A stretch of DNA of 64,000 nucleotides from Numida meleagris (taxonomy: Eukaryota; Chordata; Aves; Galliformes; Numididae): positions 14,713,218-14,777,217 of the forward strand of contig NC_034421.1 of the NCBI RefSeq assembly GCF_002078875.1, in the 5' to 3' direction. This document shows positions 37,076-48,512 of the stretch, in pieces; position 1 is the first letter of the stretch, and the number at the start of each line of letters is the position of its first letter. Under the pieces are notes generated by a model. It did no database searches, was not told the DNA's origin, and was given only the letters and a program-made list of their open reading frames with translations. The translations under genes were made by a program, and so were the position numbers.

Positions 37076-40000
37076 TTAGGGCACTATCATGATATCCACA
37101 GAGTCATAAGCTGAAGCTTTCATCATCTGCAGTGACTTTTTGAAGAGCTGCCGCAGGGCCTCATAGTTAGGCTTCTCCTCATACTCTAGGGCCATTACTT
37201 GCTGCAGGTAGCTCTGAAGGGCGTCTGCAAAACACAGAATGTCACTGCACAGATCAACACAACCCATCATCTTCACAAAACTGCCACGTAGCCTTTCCAG
37301 GCTGCATTCCCTGCAGAGAATTCACTCCTCAGCCTTGGCCAGCTGCAGAGAGAGGAAAACTAAACCTGGGCTACAGCAGAAGTGCAGCCAGCAGGCCAGG
37401 GAAGGGATTCTCCCCCCTCCACGGCTGCAGAAAGACCTCACTGCTGCCCTTCTGTGCCTGAAGGGGACTACAGGAAAGATGGGGAGGGACTTCCTACAAG
37501 GGCATGAAGTGATAGGACATGGGGTAATAGCTTTACCTAAAAGAGAGATTGACTTGAGCTATAAGGAAGCACTTTTTCACTACAGAAAGGAGGCCCTGGC
37601 AGTGCTGCCCAGAGAAGCTGTGGATGCCCCATCCCTGGAGGTGCTCAAGGCCAGGCTGGATGGGGCCCTGGGCAGCCTGAGCTGGTGGAAGCTGTCCCTG
37701 CCCACAGCATGGAGGGGATCAAACTAGATCATGAGGTCCCTTCCAGCCCAAACTATTCTATGAAAACAAAGGACTAACATGAAGCCTAAAGGCAGGATGG
37801 GGAAACGACCTCGAGCCCCAGATTCTGCATTTTTAAAGCCACCAGAACACTGGCCTCTTCAGCAAGGCTTATGAAAATAGAACAGGTAGCAGTCTTCTTT
37901 GCTCTGCTGCAAAGAAAACAAGGGCTTCACTCATAGGAGGAGCCTGTCAGCTGGTCTGTGCACTGCTTTGTCACCATCACCACCAGAAGCCATCTCAGAT
38001 AGCACCCCAGCGTGAGGAAGGCTCTGGCTTCAGGTATGGTCAATCCTCCCTCCCCAAGAAGCCCATAGGAAAGCAAGCCTGCACCTGGAATTGACCTCTG
38101 CCTGCTGAAGCACTGTCGGAGAAGGCATGTCACATCATTTTTGTACCTGGAAAAACCAGTGCAGAGAGCTGTAAGAACAGAAGCAATGGAGCAGGCACTC
38201 AAGGAGCCTGTCTTTGACAACAAGAACAAAATACAAAGGCCAAATTCAGATGGCCAAGTTCTACATGCTGCTGAGGTCTGGGTTCACCAATAACCCTTTC
38301 GCCTGGGCAATAATTTTGGCCACCTGCTTCCAGTCTCAGACTTTTCAGTGGGATTTACCCACATCACAATAGTGGACTGTGACCAAATGATTTCTCTTTA
38401 GTCACAGAATCGCCCTCAGTGCTTCCTGCTGATCATTTCCCAAAAGAGCAGATGAATACTCCTACATTTCTTTCTTCTCCATCACAGTTTCTACTTTGTC
38501 CAGCTCCTTAGACCAAGGCAAGAAGCCGCAGAGCCATTTCAGAAGACAGTAGCCCAGAGACTCCAAGTCACTCCGTCGAGATGGTGCTGAAAGGAAAGGA
38601 GAGAGATTGACATGCGGAAAATGGATTGGGAGCCATCCCAGGGGAGGCCCAGGCTAGCACCTCTCCAAAGGACAGCAGGGACTTTAGCACTCATGGCACA
38701 ACCTTGGAAGTCTCTATTTTAGAGACCCCAGCCAAGTGGCTAATTTGAACATCCTTCCAGCTCTCCCTGCTTCAAGGTCAGAGCGGAGCCTGTATCAAGT
38801 CAGTTTTGGGCAGGGATCCAGTCTAGCTTGAAACAGATCCCATCTAAGCCAGCATGAAGCAACTCAGTTTTCTATTCCTTGCACGCATGCAGAAGCCAAG
38901 ACTCCAGATGGAGCAGGAACATCCCTGCACCTCTTGCTGCAACTGCTGAATAACCTGACAATTCCCAACACCGCAGCCTGGGGAGAAGGTAGAGGAAACA
39001 GGCTGAACAGAAACTGGGTTCCAGGTGCACATAAATGCCTGGAAAGCACCAATAACAAATGCCAGCAGGGAGCCCTCGCTCCAGAGAATCCTGCTACAGA
39101 AACAGCTCTAGGTGGGCTTTTTACCAGCTTGCATTAGAAACAGACTCACCTGCTCCCTTGTGGCTGTCCTGGCTGATAAACTCTATAGTGCCCTCATGAG
39201 GAGTCCTGCTGCCTTCACGCCTAGCCACATGCTTCCCTTCTGGGCAGTAACGGAAGGCATAGTAGTAGCCTGCTAGGGTCACCTGGAAGACAGCAGGAAA
39301 CACACATCTGAGCAGTACTGCTTGGGGAAAGGACAACACACTGTGCAACTGCTCCACCTGTTCCACAGAGGTCTCCAAGTCAGAGCCTGAAACTTCCCTC
39401 TGAATAATCCCTTTATGGCACACTAGGTGGCTTCTAAGGTTCCTTGCCTTCAGGCATTAAATCTGAGCATTCCCCAGTCCCGCACTGCTGCCCCTGAGCA
39501 CTGCATGGACTACACTGCTCCCCTGCTCAAAAGCAGGAACCTGGGTGCTGCTCTGTTCCCCCTGCAGGAGCCCACCTCAGCTGCCATTTCCTTGCAGCGC
39601 TGCTCCCGCTCCATACCTGCGTGAGGTCTGCTGGGTTCACGTAGATGTTGTCAGCTGTGATGTCCCCATGCACGTACTCATTTTCGTGAAGGTACTCCAG
39701 GCAGTCCAGCTACAAGGGAACACAAGAGAAGAGCATATCAGACCCACACACTCCTCATTCAGCACCTGGGCTTTCACTGAGCTGGACACTGCTCTCTCAT
39801 TTCTTGTAGCCGTGTGGAGGAGTACGTAAGCACCATGGCCCACAGCCCTGATTCTCAAGTGACAGGTTTCTTTCATTCTCCTTACCTCAGATTCTTTCTA
39901 CTTTACATATTGCTCAAGAGATGCTACTCAAGTTTACAACAGGCTCAAGAGATGCTACTTTAAGACCCCAGCAAACCCCCTGGATTAGCTTGAAAATACC

Positions 40001-43000
40001 TTTAAAAGATGAAGAAGGAAGTTATATGCCTTTTCTGAACAAGTCTCTTGGAAAGTGTTGGTTCCCTACGTACCAGCCGGACTGCAATCTGGAAAGCTGC
40101 CTTCTCATTCAGGTGCAAGCCGTCACTCAGGATGGACTGAAGAGATCGCCCTAAATCAGAGAACACCAAAAACCTACAAGAGACAAGGATGTAGCAGTAC
40201 CTGCCTGGTTCAGAAACCCTGCAGCAGATTCTCAAAGCTGTCTACCCGGATTAGAAACCCTCCTCTATTTCACACTGACCTGGGCAAAGCTTTCCTCCCT
40301 TAGATAAAAAAAATCTCCTCGTAAAGGAGCTTGTTGCAGATACAAAGTCTCAGCCTCCCTTTTTGTGTTAAGTTTAAAAGACAAGAATAAGGCGTCCCTG
40401 GGCCAGAGGAGCAGGAGCTGCAAATGCAATGGCTACACCAGCAATCCAGGGACTGAAGGAAACAGGATGAGAGGCAAAGCATTTGGTAATAAATTAGGAG
40501 CAGCACATCAAATTAGGAACCCACGGAACAGCACGAAAAAGGACAGCACACAGCAAGAAGGGAAGGAGGAAAGGCCACGAAGATGGCAGGTGTGGACAGA
40601 AGAGCTCAGCTGTGCCCTTCACAGAGTCACCTCACCTGTATTTATCTGCATGCAGTCCAAAGCCAACACAGCTGGGGATTCCCAGCAGCGGCAAAGTGTG
40701 CAGCTTCTTCCACTTCTCCACTAGAAGGGAAAAGAGTACGGCAGATGCCAAGCTATTTCCATACCGATCTGCCCCAGAAATGCCAGCCTAACGTGCCAGG
40801 GTGTTGGCACGTCAATGCACATAGCGCTGCAGAGCAAGAATAAGACAGCAAGGATGCTGGAAATGCCAGAGCAGGCTAAGGCATGTGCTTGCTTTTGGGC
40901 TACATAAAATAGGAATGGGAGAAGAGAGAGTCAGGAACCTCTACAAAGAGGTCTGGGAAGGACTTGATTCCAGCCCTCCCAGAAGTGCCGGTTGGCAGGA
41001 ATTCCCCTCTCACCTCTGCTCAAACACCTGCCCCTGTTCTCTGGTCAGCTTTGCCCATGTTCAGGTTTTTGAGTCAACAAAGTAAATACTTGACAGAAGC
41101 TGACAGAAATGCCCACAGAGGGGGCACAGAGAGACAGGGAACAGCAGCCAGCCAGGCTGCGGGGAGAAACAGCCAAGCCTGAGTAGAACAAGAGAGCTGC
41201 AAAATGCCAACGCTGCGGTGTCTGAAGGTGCAGTACTGGGAGAGCAGGCTCTGGGCTGAACCGCTCAGCACTGGCACAGAGGAAGCAGCAAACTGGTTTA
41301 TTCTAGTGTGGCCTTCTGAGAGACTCAGATGACAAATGAGAGTGAGGGCAGTTTTCCTAACAGGCAGCCTAGTCTTCACCCTGCCAAAGAGCACCAACCT
41401 CTGTCTTTCTTCGCAGCTCGCTGAAAAAAGTTCTGTTCGTTGTAGATCTTACTGTCCTTGACATCCTGAAGGAAACAAAGAAAACGCATTACTTCAGCTA
41501 CACACTTCCTGCTAGAAAGGGAAATTTGGGCACGATTGCTACAAGACCTTCACTATACATTTGAAAGAACTTCCCCTGTCCCACCCTCCTCAAAAGAAAA
41601 AAAAATAGGAAAAAAAAAAATGAGAGAACAGAGCTTGGGTCTTTTGGCTCACTATTTAGCACCGCACATCAACTCCATGCACCAGCACAAAGCGAGGCAG
41701 CAGCTGCCTCACGTTAGAACGTCTCAAGCACCACCAAGAAATGCATGAGGGTTAACAGCACCCAGACAATGCAAACCATCTGTGGGTTAGCAGCACCCAG
41801 ACAATGCAAACCATCTGGCAGCCCGGAGCGAGCTCTAGACCTGGAGCTGTTACGTTAGAAGGAGCCAGAGTCAACCTTCTTAGCCACAGCATGAGTGAGG
41901 TTATTTCTGCAAGCAGGTGAGTCCAAGAAGCAGCTATCCTGCCTTAGGCTAGCTGTCAGAAAACAAGACAAGCAAGAAAGTCTGCATCCATCACATTTCC
42001 CAAGTGTCTGGGTAATGCTGAATTCTTAAAACCCTTTTTACAGCAACCAACGCTACTGCCCTTTTAGTACCGCTGCTATCAAGTGACCCGACAGCTTACA
42101 AACCAGTCCACGAGTCTGTGTGCCCACACACACTGATGCTGGTACACGGGTACTCAGCATACTGCAAACTAACATAGCAGGGATGCTGTGCGTGGGAGGA
42201 GGCGGGCGTTTCACACCCGGCTGGGTTTGATACCACGGGTCCCACCCATGGGGCTGTGCTTTCTGCAGGATCAGCAGACTCCAGACAGCACAAACGACCA
42301 CGTCCCCGAAGATATTTTATCGTGCATCTTGCCTGGAGAGCCAACAGGAACTGTCAAACCCAGGAACTGAAACGCCTTCGTGTGCCACAGCACAGCCCTC
42401 TGCTGCAAAGCCAGGAGGTGCCAAAGGTGCAAAGTAACGGGAGCTGGGAGAGTTACGCTCACAAGTGAGCAGAGCTCCCCACCTGCTGGTCCTGCTGTTG
42501 TAGCAGTTAGCTGTCTTTTCTCACTAATAACACTGCCTTCATTCCGTGACCCAGCTCCTCTCTGACAGCAGAGCGAGCAGTTTTACAAGTGTGTGTGAGT
42601 GGGCACCAGCACGGCCCCCACGCAGCCATTAATCATCCACTGAACTGCAATTGCAGAGCAGCTATTGCTGAAAATACCACGTTTCTGGAGAAGCCGAGCT
42701 GCTGGCAAGCACCCAGGAATGTAAAGATGCGTTCTGGCACCGAGTCTCTCAGTGCTGGTTCACGGCACCGCCACCGAATTCCGACATCCCCAGCATCCCC
42801 AGACTTCAGCAGCATTTGTGCACTCGTCATACCAAGAGAGAACGAAACAGGAACTCAACCTCACACCACTGGAGCCAGTTTTAGAGCTCACTGAGCCTGC
42901 CGGATGGAAGAGGCGACCTCCTGGGACGAAGGTTTTCTGTTGTTTTAAATTAAACCCTCCTATCTACTTGCCTTCGCACCATTAGCAGAAGAGCCAAATT

Positions 43001-44514
43001 ACACTGACAACCAAGCAAGAAGCTCCTGGGAAGTTTTATCCGTCCCCTACGCAGCGGTGTTCACTCACTTCTCTAAGGGAAACACCCACAACGAGGACAG
43101 CAAGCCAGTGCCCACCCCACGGGACAGCAGGGCTTTGGCCGGGGGGGCTCTCAGACCACATTCATTCCCCGTGTTCCTTGGACACTTTGGTGATAGAGAG
43201 CAGACGGGTCAGGCCCAGGATGCAGCACTACACACTATTCCTTACCCAAGCATATCAAAACTCACAAGTTTGAGGGAGAATCTTTGCTTTTGAGGACAGG
43301 CTCCAGATGCTGACTGTGCTGTGGGAGGATGGAACAGATGTGGTTACAGAGCACGGAAAAGAGGTACCTGCGGTGTCAGCTGCATCGTCAAGCACCGCCT
43401 GCACTGCTGACTTCTACTTATCCTCTGCTTCTTTCACTTGGTCTTTGCAAAAGCATCCTCTGTGACGGTGCTTTCCAGTGCTTCTACAAAACAATGCTTA
43501 CCTTGCTCCGGGAGCACAGCACCCTGGCATGCTGCAGGTGCAGCTCCGCTCAAGTCACTTGAGCGCCTGGAGCTACAGCAGTGGGGGCTTTGAGGATGGT
43601 ACGTAAAGAACAAATTGTTAGCAGAATCTCGAACTCACTCCACCCCCCCCCCCATTAATTTGGTGAGAACTCCCTCCAGCTCACTTCGTAGTTTATCAGA
43701 GCTGGAAGGGATCAGAGCCCCTTCTCCCCCACCTGTTTGCCTCCGTTATACCTGACAAAATTCCCCCAGCATTCACACCCATTACTTCCCCCTGGGGAAG
43801 CTTCTGTTGTTCTGCCCTTGGCCCGGATGTTACACATTGTTATCCGCTGCTGCTCAGCCAAGGGGTGGCTCAATAACAGCACCCTCCGCTGTACAACACC
43901 CTTCGCTTTTTCTGCAACCACGTCTGCGGATGCACAGCCTGCGTTACACAGCAGTGAAAGCGAGCATAACGATGCTAAAGCCAAACATCAGGCAAAGCTT
44001 AGCAGCTTCCAGGACAAACAGCAGAGGACGAGACCGAAACGTGTCCCCTGGAAGTCTGCAACCGGGCAGGGGAGCGCAGGTGGGCATTCGCTGAGCCGCG
44101 GGGGAGCGGCCCGGTGCCCGAGCAGATTCCCGTCCGCCCGAGCCCCGAACTGACGCGTGCTCAACGCTGGCAGCACCCACAGCGCAGAGCTCCGGGACCC
44201 GAAGAACTCGGAGCAGCGCAGCGCAGCCGCTTTCCGCCGAGACGCGCGGCAGCGTGAAGCGCTCGGCGCCGACGTCTGCGCTCGGGGTCCGCAGGAGGCG
44301 GCTCGGGGACGCGTTCCCACCCCTCAGCCCCGCGGCTCGGTCCGGGGCCCGCTGCCGGCCGACCCTCGGCTCGGGGCCCCGCGCCCGGTCCCGCACCTTC
44401 GTAGAGCAGCCCGCAGCCTCCCTGCTCCAGCAGCCGCAGCAGTCTCCAGCGCCCGGCGCCGCGGTCCCGCAGCTCCTCGCCCTCCGGGAGCGGCTCCGCG
44501 GGGCCGGGCCGGGC
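37076..44514 (-). CDS. VRK3: VRK3 pseudokinase, 5' end missing in assembly gap
   Basis: VRK3 is a nuclear member of the vaccinia-related-kinase family that acts mainly as a scaffold and regulator of the ERK phosphatase VHR/DUSP3. Exons from 5' to 3' on the - strand: 44514-44397, 43318-43266, 41465-41399, 40720-40636, 40173-40074, 39709-39617, 39282-39150, 38586-38466, 38146-38085, 37224-37076. They join in frame into 326 residues plus a stop. Matches to human VRK3 include 'YNEQNFFQRAAK', 'FLVFSDLGRSLQS', 'YLHENEYVHGDIT', 'FRYCPEGKHV', 'GYCLLKWLCGFLPW' and 'VMALEYEEKP'. The DFG position reads A-G-Y-Y-Y, so catalysis is unlikely. The N-terminal zinc ribbon (CPDCG) and the Ser/Pro-rich linker expected upstream are not visible. 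They should lie in the N run or beyond it. The first listed exon edge (44514) rests on a plausible acceptor beside the gap and could be wrong. Confidence 0.93.
37450..37768 (+). mobile_element. CR1 LINE 3' portion in last VRK3 intron
   Basis: A + strand, well-preserved CR1 3' segment contains 'CAGGAAAGATGGGGAGGGAC', 'GCTGTGGATGCCCCATCCC' and 'GAGGTCCCTTCCAGCCCAAA', ending in 'CTATTCTATGA'. It is 5'-truncated, inserted antisense to VRK3 and non-coding. Confidence 0.9.
39912..39959 (+). repeat. 17-bp direct repeat, period 31
   Basis: The sequence GCTCAAGAGATGCTACT occurs at 39912-39928 and again at 39943-39959 inside a VRK3 intron. It is a small local duplication. Confidence 0.8.
41749..41817 (+). 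repeat. Tandem duplication, 35-bp period, in VRK3 intron
   Basis: Two 34-bp copies at 41749-41782 and 41784-41817 share 'CAGCACCCAGACAATGCAAA' and differ by one base (AACAGC versus AGCAGC). The near identity indicates a recent duplication or slippage. It is a likely length polymorphism. Confidence 0.85.
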
Positions 44515-44534
44515 CTTGCGGGGTGAGGGGGAGC
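43990..44534 (-). promoter_or_regulatory. VRK3: CpG island at the 5' part of VRK3
   Basis: GC and CpG density rise sharply from about 44050 to the gap. The first visible VRK3 exon lies in this island. The promoter itself and the start codon are probably in the N run or on its far side, so no initiation site can be placed. Confidence 0.6.
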
Positions 44535-45133
44535 NNNNNNNNNNNNNNNNNNNNNNNNNNNNNNNNNNNNNNNNNNNNNNNNNNNNNNNNNNNNNNNNNN
44601 NNNNNNNNNNNNNNNNNNNNNNNNNNNNNNNNNNNNNNNNNNNNNNNNNNNNNNNNNNNNNNNNNNNNNNNNNNNNNNNNNNNNNNNNNNNNNNNNNNNN
44701 NNNNNNNNNNNNNNNNNNNNNNNNNNNNNNNNNNNNNNNNNNNNNNNNNNNNNNNNNNNNNNNNNNNNNNNNNNNNNNNNNNNNNNNNNNNNNNNNNNNN
44801 NNNNNNNNNNNNNNNNNNNNNNNNNNNNNNNNNNNNNNNNNNNNNNNNNNNNNNNNNNNNNNNNNNNNNNNNNNNNNNNNNNNNNNNNNNNNNNNNNNNN
44901 NNNNNNNNNNNNNNNNNNNNNNNNNNNNNNNNNNNNNNNNNNNNNNNNNNNNNNNNNNNNNNNNNNNNNNNNNNNNNNNNNNNNNNNNNNNNNNNNNNNN
45001 NNNNNNNNNNNNNNNNNNNNNNNNNNNNNNNNNNNNNNNNNNNNNNNNNNNNNNNNNNNNNNNNNNNNNNNNNNNNNNNNNNNNNNNNNNNNNNNNNNNN
45101 NNNNNNNNNNNNNNNNNNNNNNNNNNNNNNNNN
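44535..45133. other. Assembly gap (599 N)
   Basis: This is a run of unknown bases. Open frames that span it are artefacts of translating N. It is flanked by a CpG island on one side and a polypurine tract on the other, both hard to sequence. Confidence 1.
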
Positions 45134-45228
45134 GGGAAGGGAAAAGGAAGGGAGGAAAAGGGAAGCGGAAGGAAAAAGAACGGGAAGGGGAAGAGAATAG
45201 AAAGGAAAGAGAAGAGAGGAGGGAGGGC
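45134..45228 (+). repeat. Polypurine (GGGAAGGGAAAA-type) tract
   Basis: About 95 bases are almost entirely A and G, built from irregular GGAAG/GGGAAA units. Such strands can form triplexes and cause polymerase drop-out. The tract probably extends into the gap. Confidence 0.85.
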
Positions 45229-46385
45229 TGCGCTGTCCGTGCCGCCTCAAGAGGCCTTCCCAGGCCCCGGAGGAAGGAGGTCCCGCAAACGCCCAAACTG
45301 CGCCAGCCTGCACCGCTGCTGGTGGGGCGGGTTCCTGCACCCACACGGCTGCTTGGCCTTCAGCTCGCTCCTGAACCCCCGATCGTTGCATTTCCCTATA
45401 AACCCCCTGCCCTGGCTGCGTGTCCCAGCGTGAGTGCTGTGCTTCAGCATCAATTTATTAAGCGCCACAGTTACTATATAAATATAACTTTTTAAAACGG
45501 CGTCGTGTTTCAGCTCTGTAATTCTGATGGTTGTTGCCTAGGGAACGGCGATCACCACCTGATTACATTCAGTTTGGGAAGAGAATTTCTGGTAAACCAA
45601 AATACAAGGTGCTTTACCAAGTCAAAGCCCTTAACGCCAAGAGAAATGATGAGAAAAGTAGTAGGAAAAGAGAATTCTTGAAGGTTTCAAGAGCCTCCAA
45701 TCTGGCATCGCAGCAAACCCCACCCTAACGCAGCCTCATGCTGAAGAGAACCATGAGTCCCCCGGGCACTGGCCCTGCCTGCGTGTGCCACGTCCCACTG
45801 CCACGTCCCACTGCCACCCTCCCCACGTCCCCTTGGCTTTGTCACCCAGCCTGGAGGTGCAGGCGAGTCGCTCTGGGCTGCCAGCACCTCCTGAGCAACA
45901 AAACCCATTCAGAGCCCATCACTGCCTACATACAGATATATATATATATTTTTTTTTTACAGTGCCCTGAGTTGAATTATCTTGAATTGCACTTGAGATC
46001 TTTCTGCTCAGCCGTGCAGCCCCTTCCCAGCTCCTTGCAACCACTGAGACACAGCATCACCAGTTGGATCTGCTCTCCTCACCCTGCCCACTTGTTGCTG
46101 CCCTTGCCTCCAAACTCCTGAGCATTTTCTTTACAAGCCAAGCCGTGCTGCTAACCCCCCATTACCCCATGCACAGCATTCCCGTCCCTGCCCGGTGCAG
46201 AGGGCTCCCAGCCCGCTCCTTCCTCCTGGCTGCTTTGCAAACACCGGCTTTCAGTTTTGTGCAGTAACCAAATAGCGCTCAAAATATTTTTCACCTGTGT
46301 GAATACAATTTACTTTTTTTTTTTTTAACTTGCCAAGGGCTTTGCATCTTGCTGCTTTCCCTGTTTGCAAAAGAAATTGAGAAGA
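45229..46385. other. Interval beyond the gap: no supported gene
   Basis: GC content falls quickly after 45440. It contains an RFX-like X-box at 45533, a Lys/Arg-rich open frame without an ATG (45531-45728), a 13-bp repeat near 45789 and a TA/T tract near 45935. None makes a convincing gene. Confidence 0.45.
45533..45546 (+). promoter_or_regulatory. RFX X-box-like motif
   Basis: GTTGCCTAGGGAAC has the two half-sites of an RFX X-box (GTTGCC-NN-GGNAAC). RFX factors drive ciliary genes and MHC class II. No transcript start can be assigned to it here. Confidence 0.5.
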
Positions 46386-46760
46386 AATTGAGGGCCCTAC
46401 ACAGAAAATAACATGGGGCTCAGATAACAAGTCTACTACATCCCCAGGAGGAAAGAAAGCCACAACAAGGCCTTGAATATTCCCCAATAACCAGACACTA
46501 CAGCCTTTAGGTGCTTTCTACAAAGTTTATAATAAACAACATAACTAAAAAAAAAAAAAAAAAGAAGGTCTCTGACGTAGCTCAGTGCCAGGCTTTGCCC
46601 TTCTCCTGGTGGTCTTGGTGCACTTCTTCAGCTGTTTACAGTGAGCTTGCGTAGCACTGTAATGCCAGGGAAAGCACAACAACAACAACATAGCAGCAAA
46701 GTCCTAGGGTGCAGCAAGCAAGGGCTTGTTCAAATGCAACAGCCATGGGTACAGAAACAA
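46386..46760 (+). repeat. Duplicated segment, copy 2 (pairs with 36597-36975)
   Basis: Same orientation and collinear with copy 1. At 46545-46562 it carries an A-run where copy 1 has only 'GGTAAAATG', and it retains AATAAA shortly before that run. Homology resumes after the A-run, so the A-run looks like an internal expansion rather than a retrocopy tail. Confidence 0.85.
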
Positions 46761-47154
46761 AGGAAGAAATCTGCTCACCCTTGGAAGACCTCTGGTAGGC
46801 AAAATCCCCTCACCTCCAGTGCCAACCCTTAAGTGAGGTTAGGGAAGGGGTGGATCCTGGCTCCACTCCTTCCACTCACTCAGGTGCATTGCATGCACCT
46901 GAGCTCCCCAGGGCTGGCCTCAATCACTGCTTCAGGCCATCACTTAGCATTTCCACTATGCCATTTCAGTGCAGAAATAAATTAATAAATCCTCAGGACT
47001 CACAGCGGTTTCCTAGTTTATCAATTAGGAATCTGGCCAGAGTAACCACCACTGCATTTCTAGAAGAAAACAAGAGCAGGAACACTGGTGTTTTGCTGCT
47101 AGGAAGCACATAGCAAACCACCCTACCCCTCAAAGCGAGAAACGAGTGACTTAC

Positions 47155-47279
47155 ATCCAAGCATAGACTGCAAATAGCTCATTGTATTCTGCAGGTGTCA
47201 TTCGAAAGCCTTGAGCACACTCCAGCATGCTGTTGTGTCCAGTGCTGTTACGATGGGTTCCACTGGGACACGTCCAGTT
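47155..47279 (-). CDS. Candidate exon of unknown gene
   Basis: The - strand shows TTTTGCAG at the left edge, 125 open bases, then T|GTAAGT, a near-ideal acceptor and donor pair. The open frame starts N-W-T-C-P-S-G-T and ends 'TPAEYNELFAVYAW', with two N-glycosylation sequons and two cysteines. It suggests an extracellular segment, but I do not recognise the family, and 41 open codons can occur by chance. Confidence 0.25.
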
Positions 47280-48272
47280 CTGCAAAACAAGTCAAAAGAT
47301 CTCTTTACACAGGGGGCATAGACAAAACCCCAAATGTTCCTTTAAGAATGAAATTCTTCTCTTTCTTACTAGATTTTTCTGTCTCCCACTCAGTTCCCAC
47401 TTCCGTGACCAGGAATTAGTGCCCAGCCAGGAGACTGCAGTGTGAGATCTGTTTGATCCACTTGTTTCTTGGCTATAGATGAGCTTGATCCAACTCTTCA
47501 TGACATGCTATAAAGTCTCAAGCGGTGTGTAAATAGGAAACTTTTCATTCACAGCTATGAGGTGTTTGCCAGCAGATAGCCCTCACATGACTCCAGAACA
47601 TCGCTCCTGCTACTGGAGAGCAGCATCTCAACACTGCATGGCATGTCAGGAAAAAAAGCAAACCATGTCTTCCAGCTACTGCTAAGGACTGTTACCAGTG
47701 GTAGATGAGTATTTCTGTATCGAGTTATCACGGTTTGACAATCTGTATGCTTGAGATCTCTTTTACGGCCAATAGACGGGGCCATTTCCATACCCGCTGC
47801 CTTCAGTCTGGCAGAACCAGTTCCCCAGCGCTCAGAGGTGGCTCCTGAGTCCCGTGGCTGTGGGTATGGAATGCTGTCATGAGGGAATATTTTGTCTGGG
47901 GTCCCCTTCATCCCTTAGCAAAAGACCAAAACAGGTGCAGGAGCAAGTCTGCTGATACTCCACTGCTTTTCCATAATAAATGCCTGTCAAATATCCCCCC
48001 GAAATCCTAGAGCAATTACCTGAGGGCAGCATTGGTTCCTCAGAGGAGACCTGAGGCTTTTCTAATCTACCAAAGCAGGGAACCCCAGGAGCAAACAGCC
48101 CTGAGCTTTGCCAGCACTTTCCACTCCCACCAATGCCGAAGACGATCCATCATTGTTTCCCTGAACTCTCCACCTTCAGTGAGACAGGTCTGAGAAAATG
48201 AAGCTATTAATAATGCAGTGACTTGAGGTGCTTTGAAGAGGTCGTCAGCTGCTCCTTCTCTGCACCAAGGAA

Positions 48273-48512
48273 TCACAGGACCCCCAGACTGGCATTTGGC
48301 AGCAGCAGTCGATCCATCAGAATGGTGAAAAAGTCCCCACACATGGGGGAAAATGGAGGAACGCCAATCTGAGAGGAAGATGGGAATTCCTCTTTTGTTC
48401 CAGTTTCAGCAGTCATTTGCACTCCCATGAACACTAAAACCTCAGCACATAGAAGACAGAAATAAAGACACACGCAGCAGAGTTTTCCTGCTGGCAAAGT
48501 GACCTTAGACAT
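48273..48512 (-). CDS. Doubtful ORF with hydrophobic N-terminus
   Basis: A 79-codon ATG frame on the - strand begins with K-V, then a Cys/Leu-rich hydrophobic stretch (residues about 11-30), as in a signal peptide, then a polar region with 'ETGTKEEFPSSSQ'. An internal TTCCTCTCAG could act as an acceptor at about 48382. The protein is not recognised and may be spurious. Confidence 0.15.
   Translation of the reverse strand: MSKVTLPAGKLCCVCLYFCLLCAEVLVFMGVQMTAETGTKEEFPSSSQIGVPPFSPMCGDFFTILMDRLLLPNASLGVL

Noticed and set aside
43944..45433. Very long open frames (up to 466 codons) on both strands
   Set aside because: They run through the 599-base N gap, which translates as unknown residues. They are artefacts. 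Only the short VRK3 exon at 44397-44514 is real.
45531..45728. Lys/Arg-rich + strand frame after the gap
   Set aside because: It lacks an ATG at its start, has no splice context and no similarity.
46545..46562. A-run after AATAAA as a processed-pseudogene tail
   Set aside because: Similarity to the 36.6-kb copy continues on the far side of the A-run, and no target-site duplication is seen. Internal expansion fits better.
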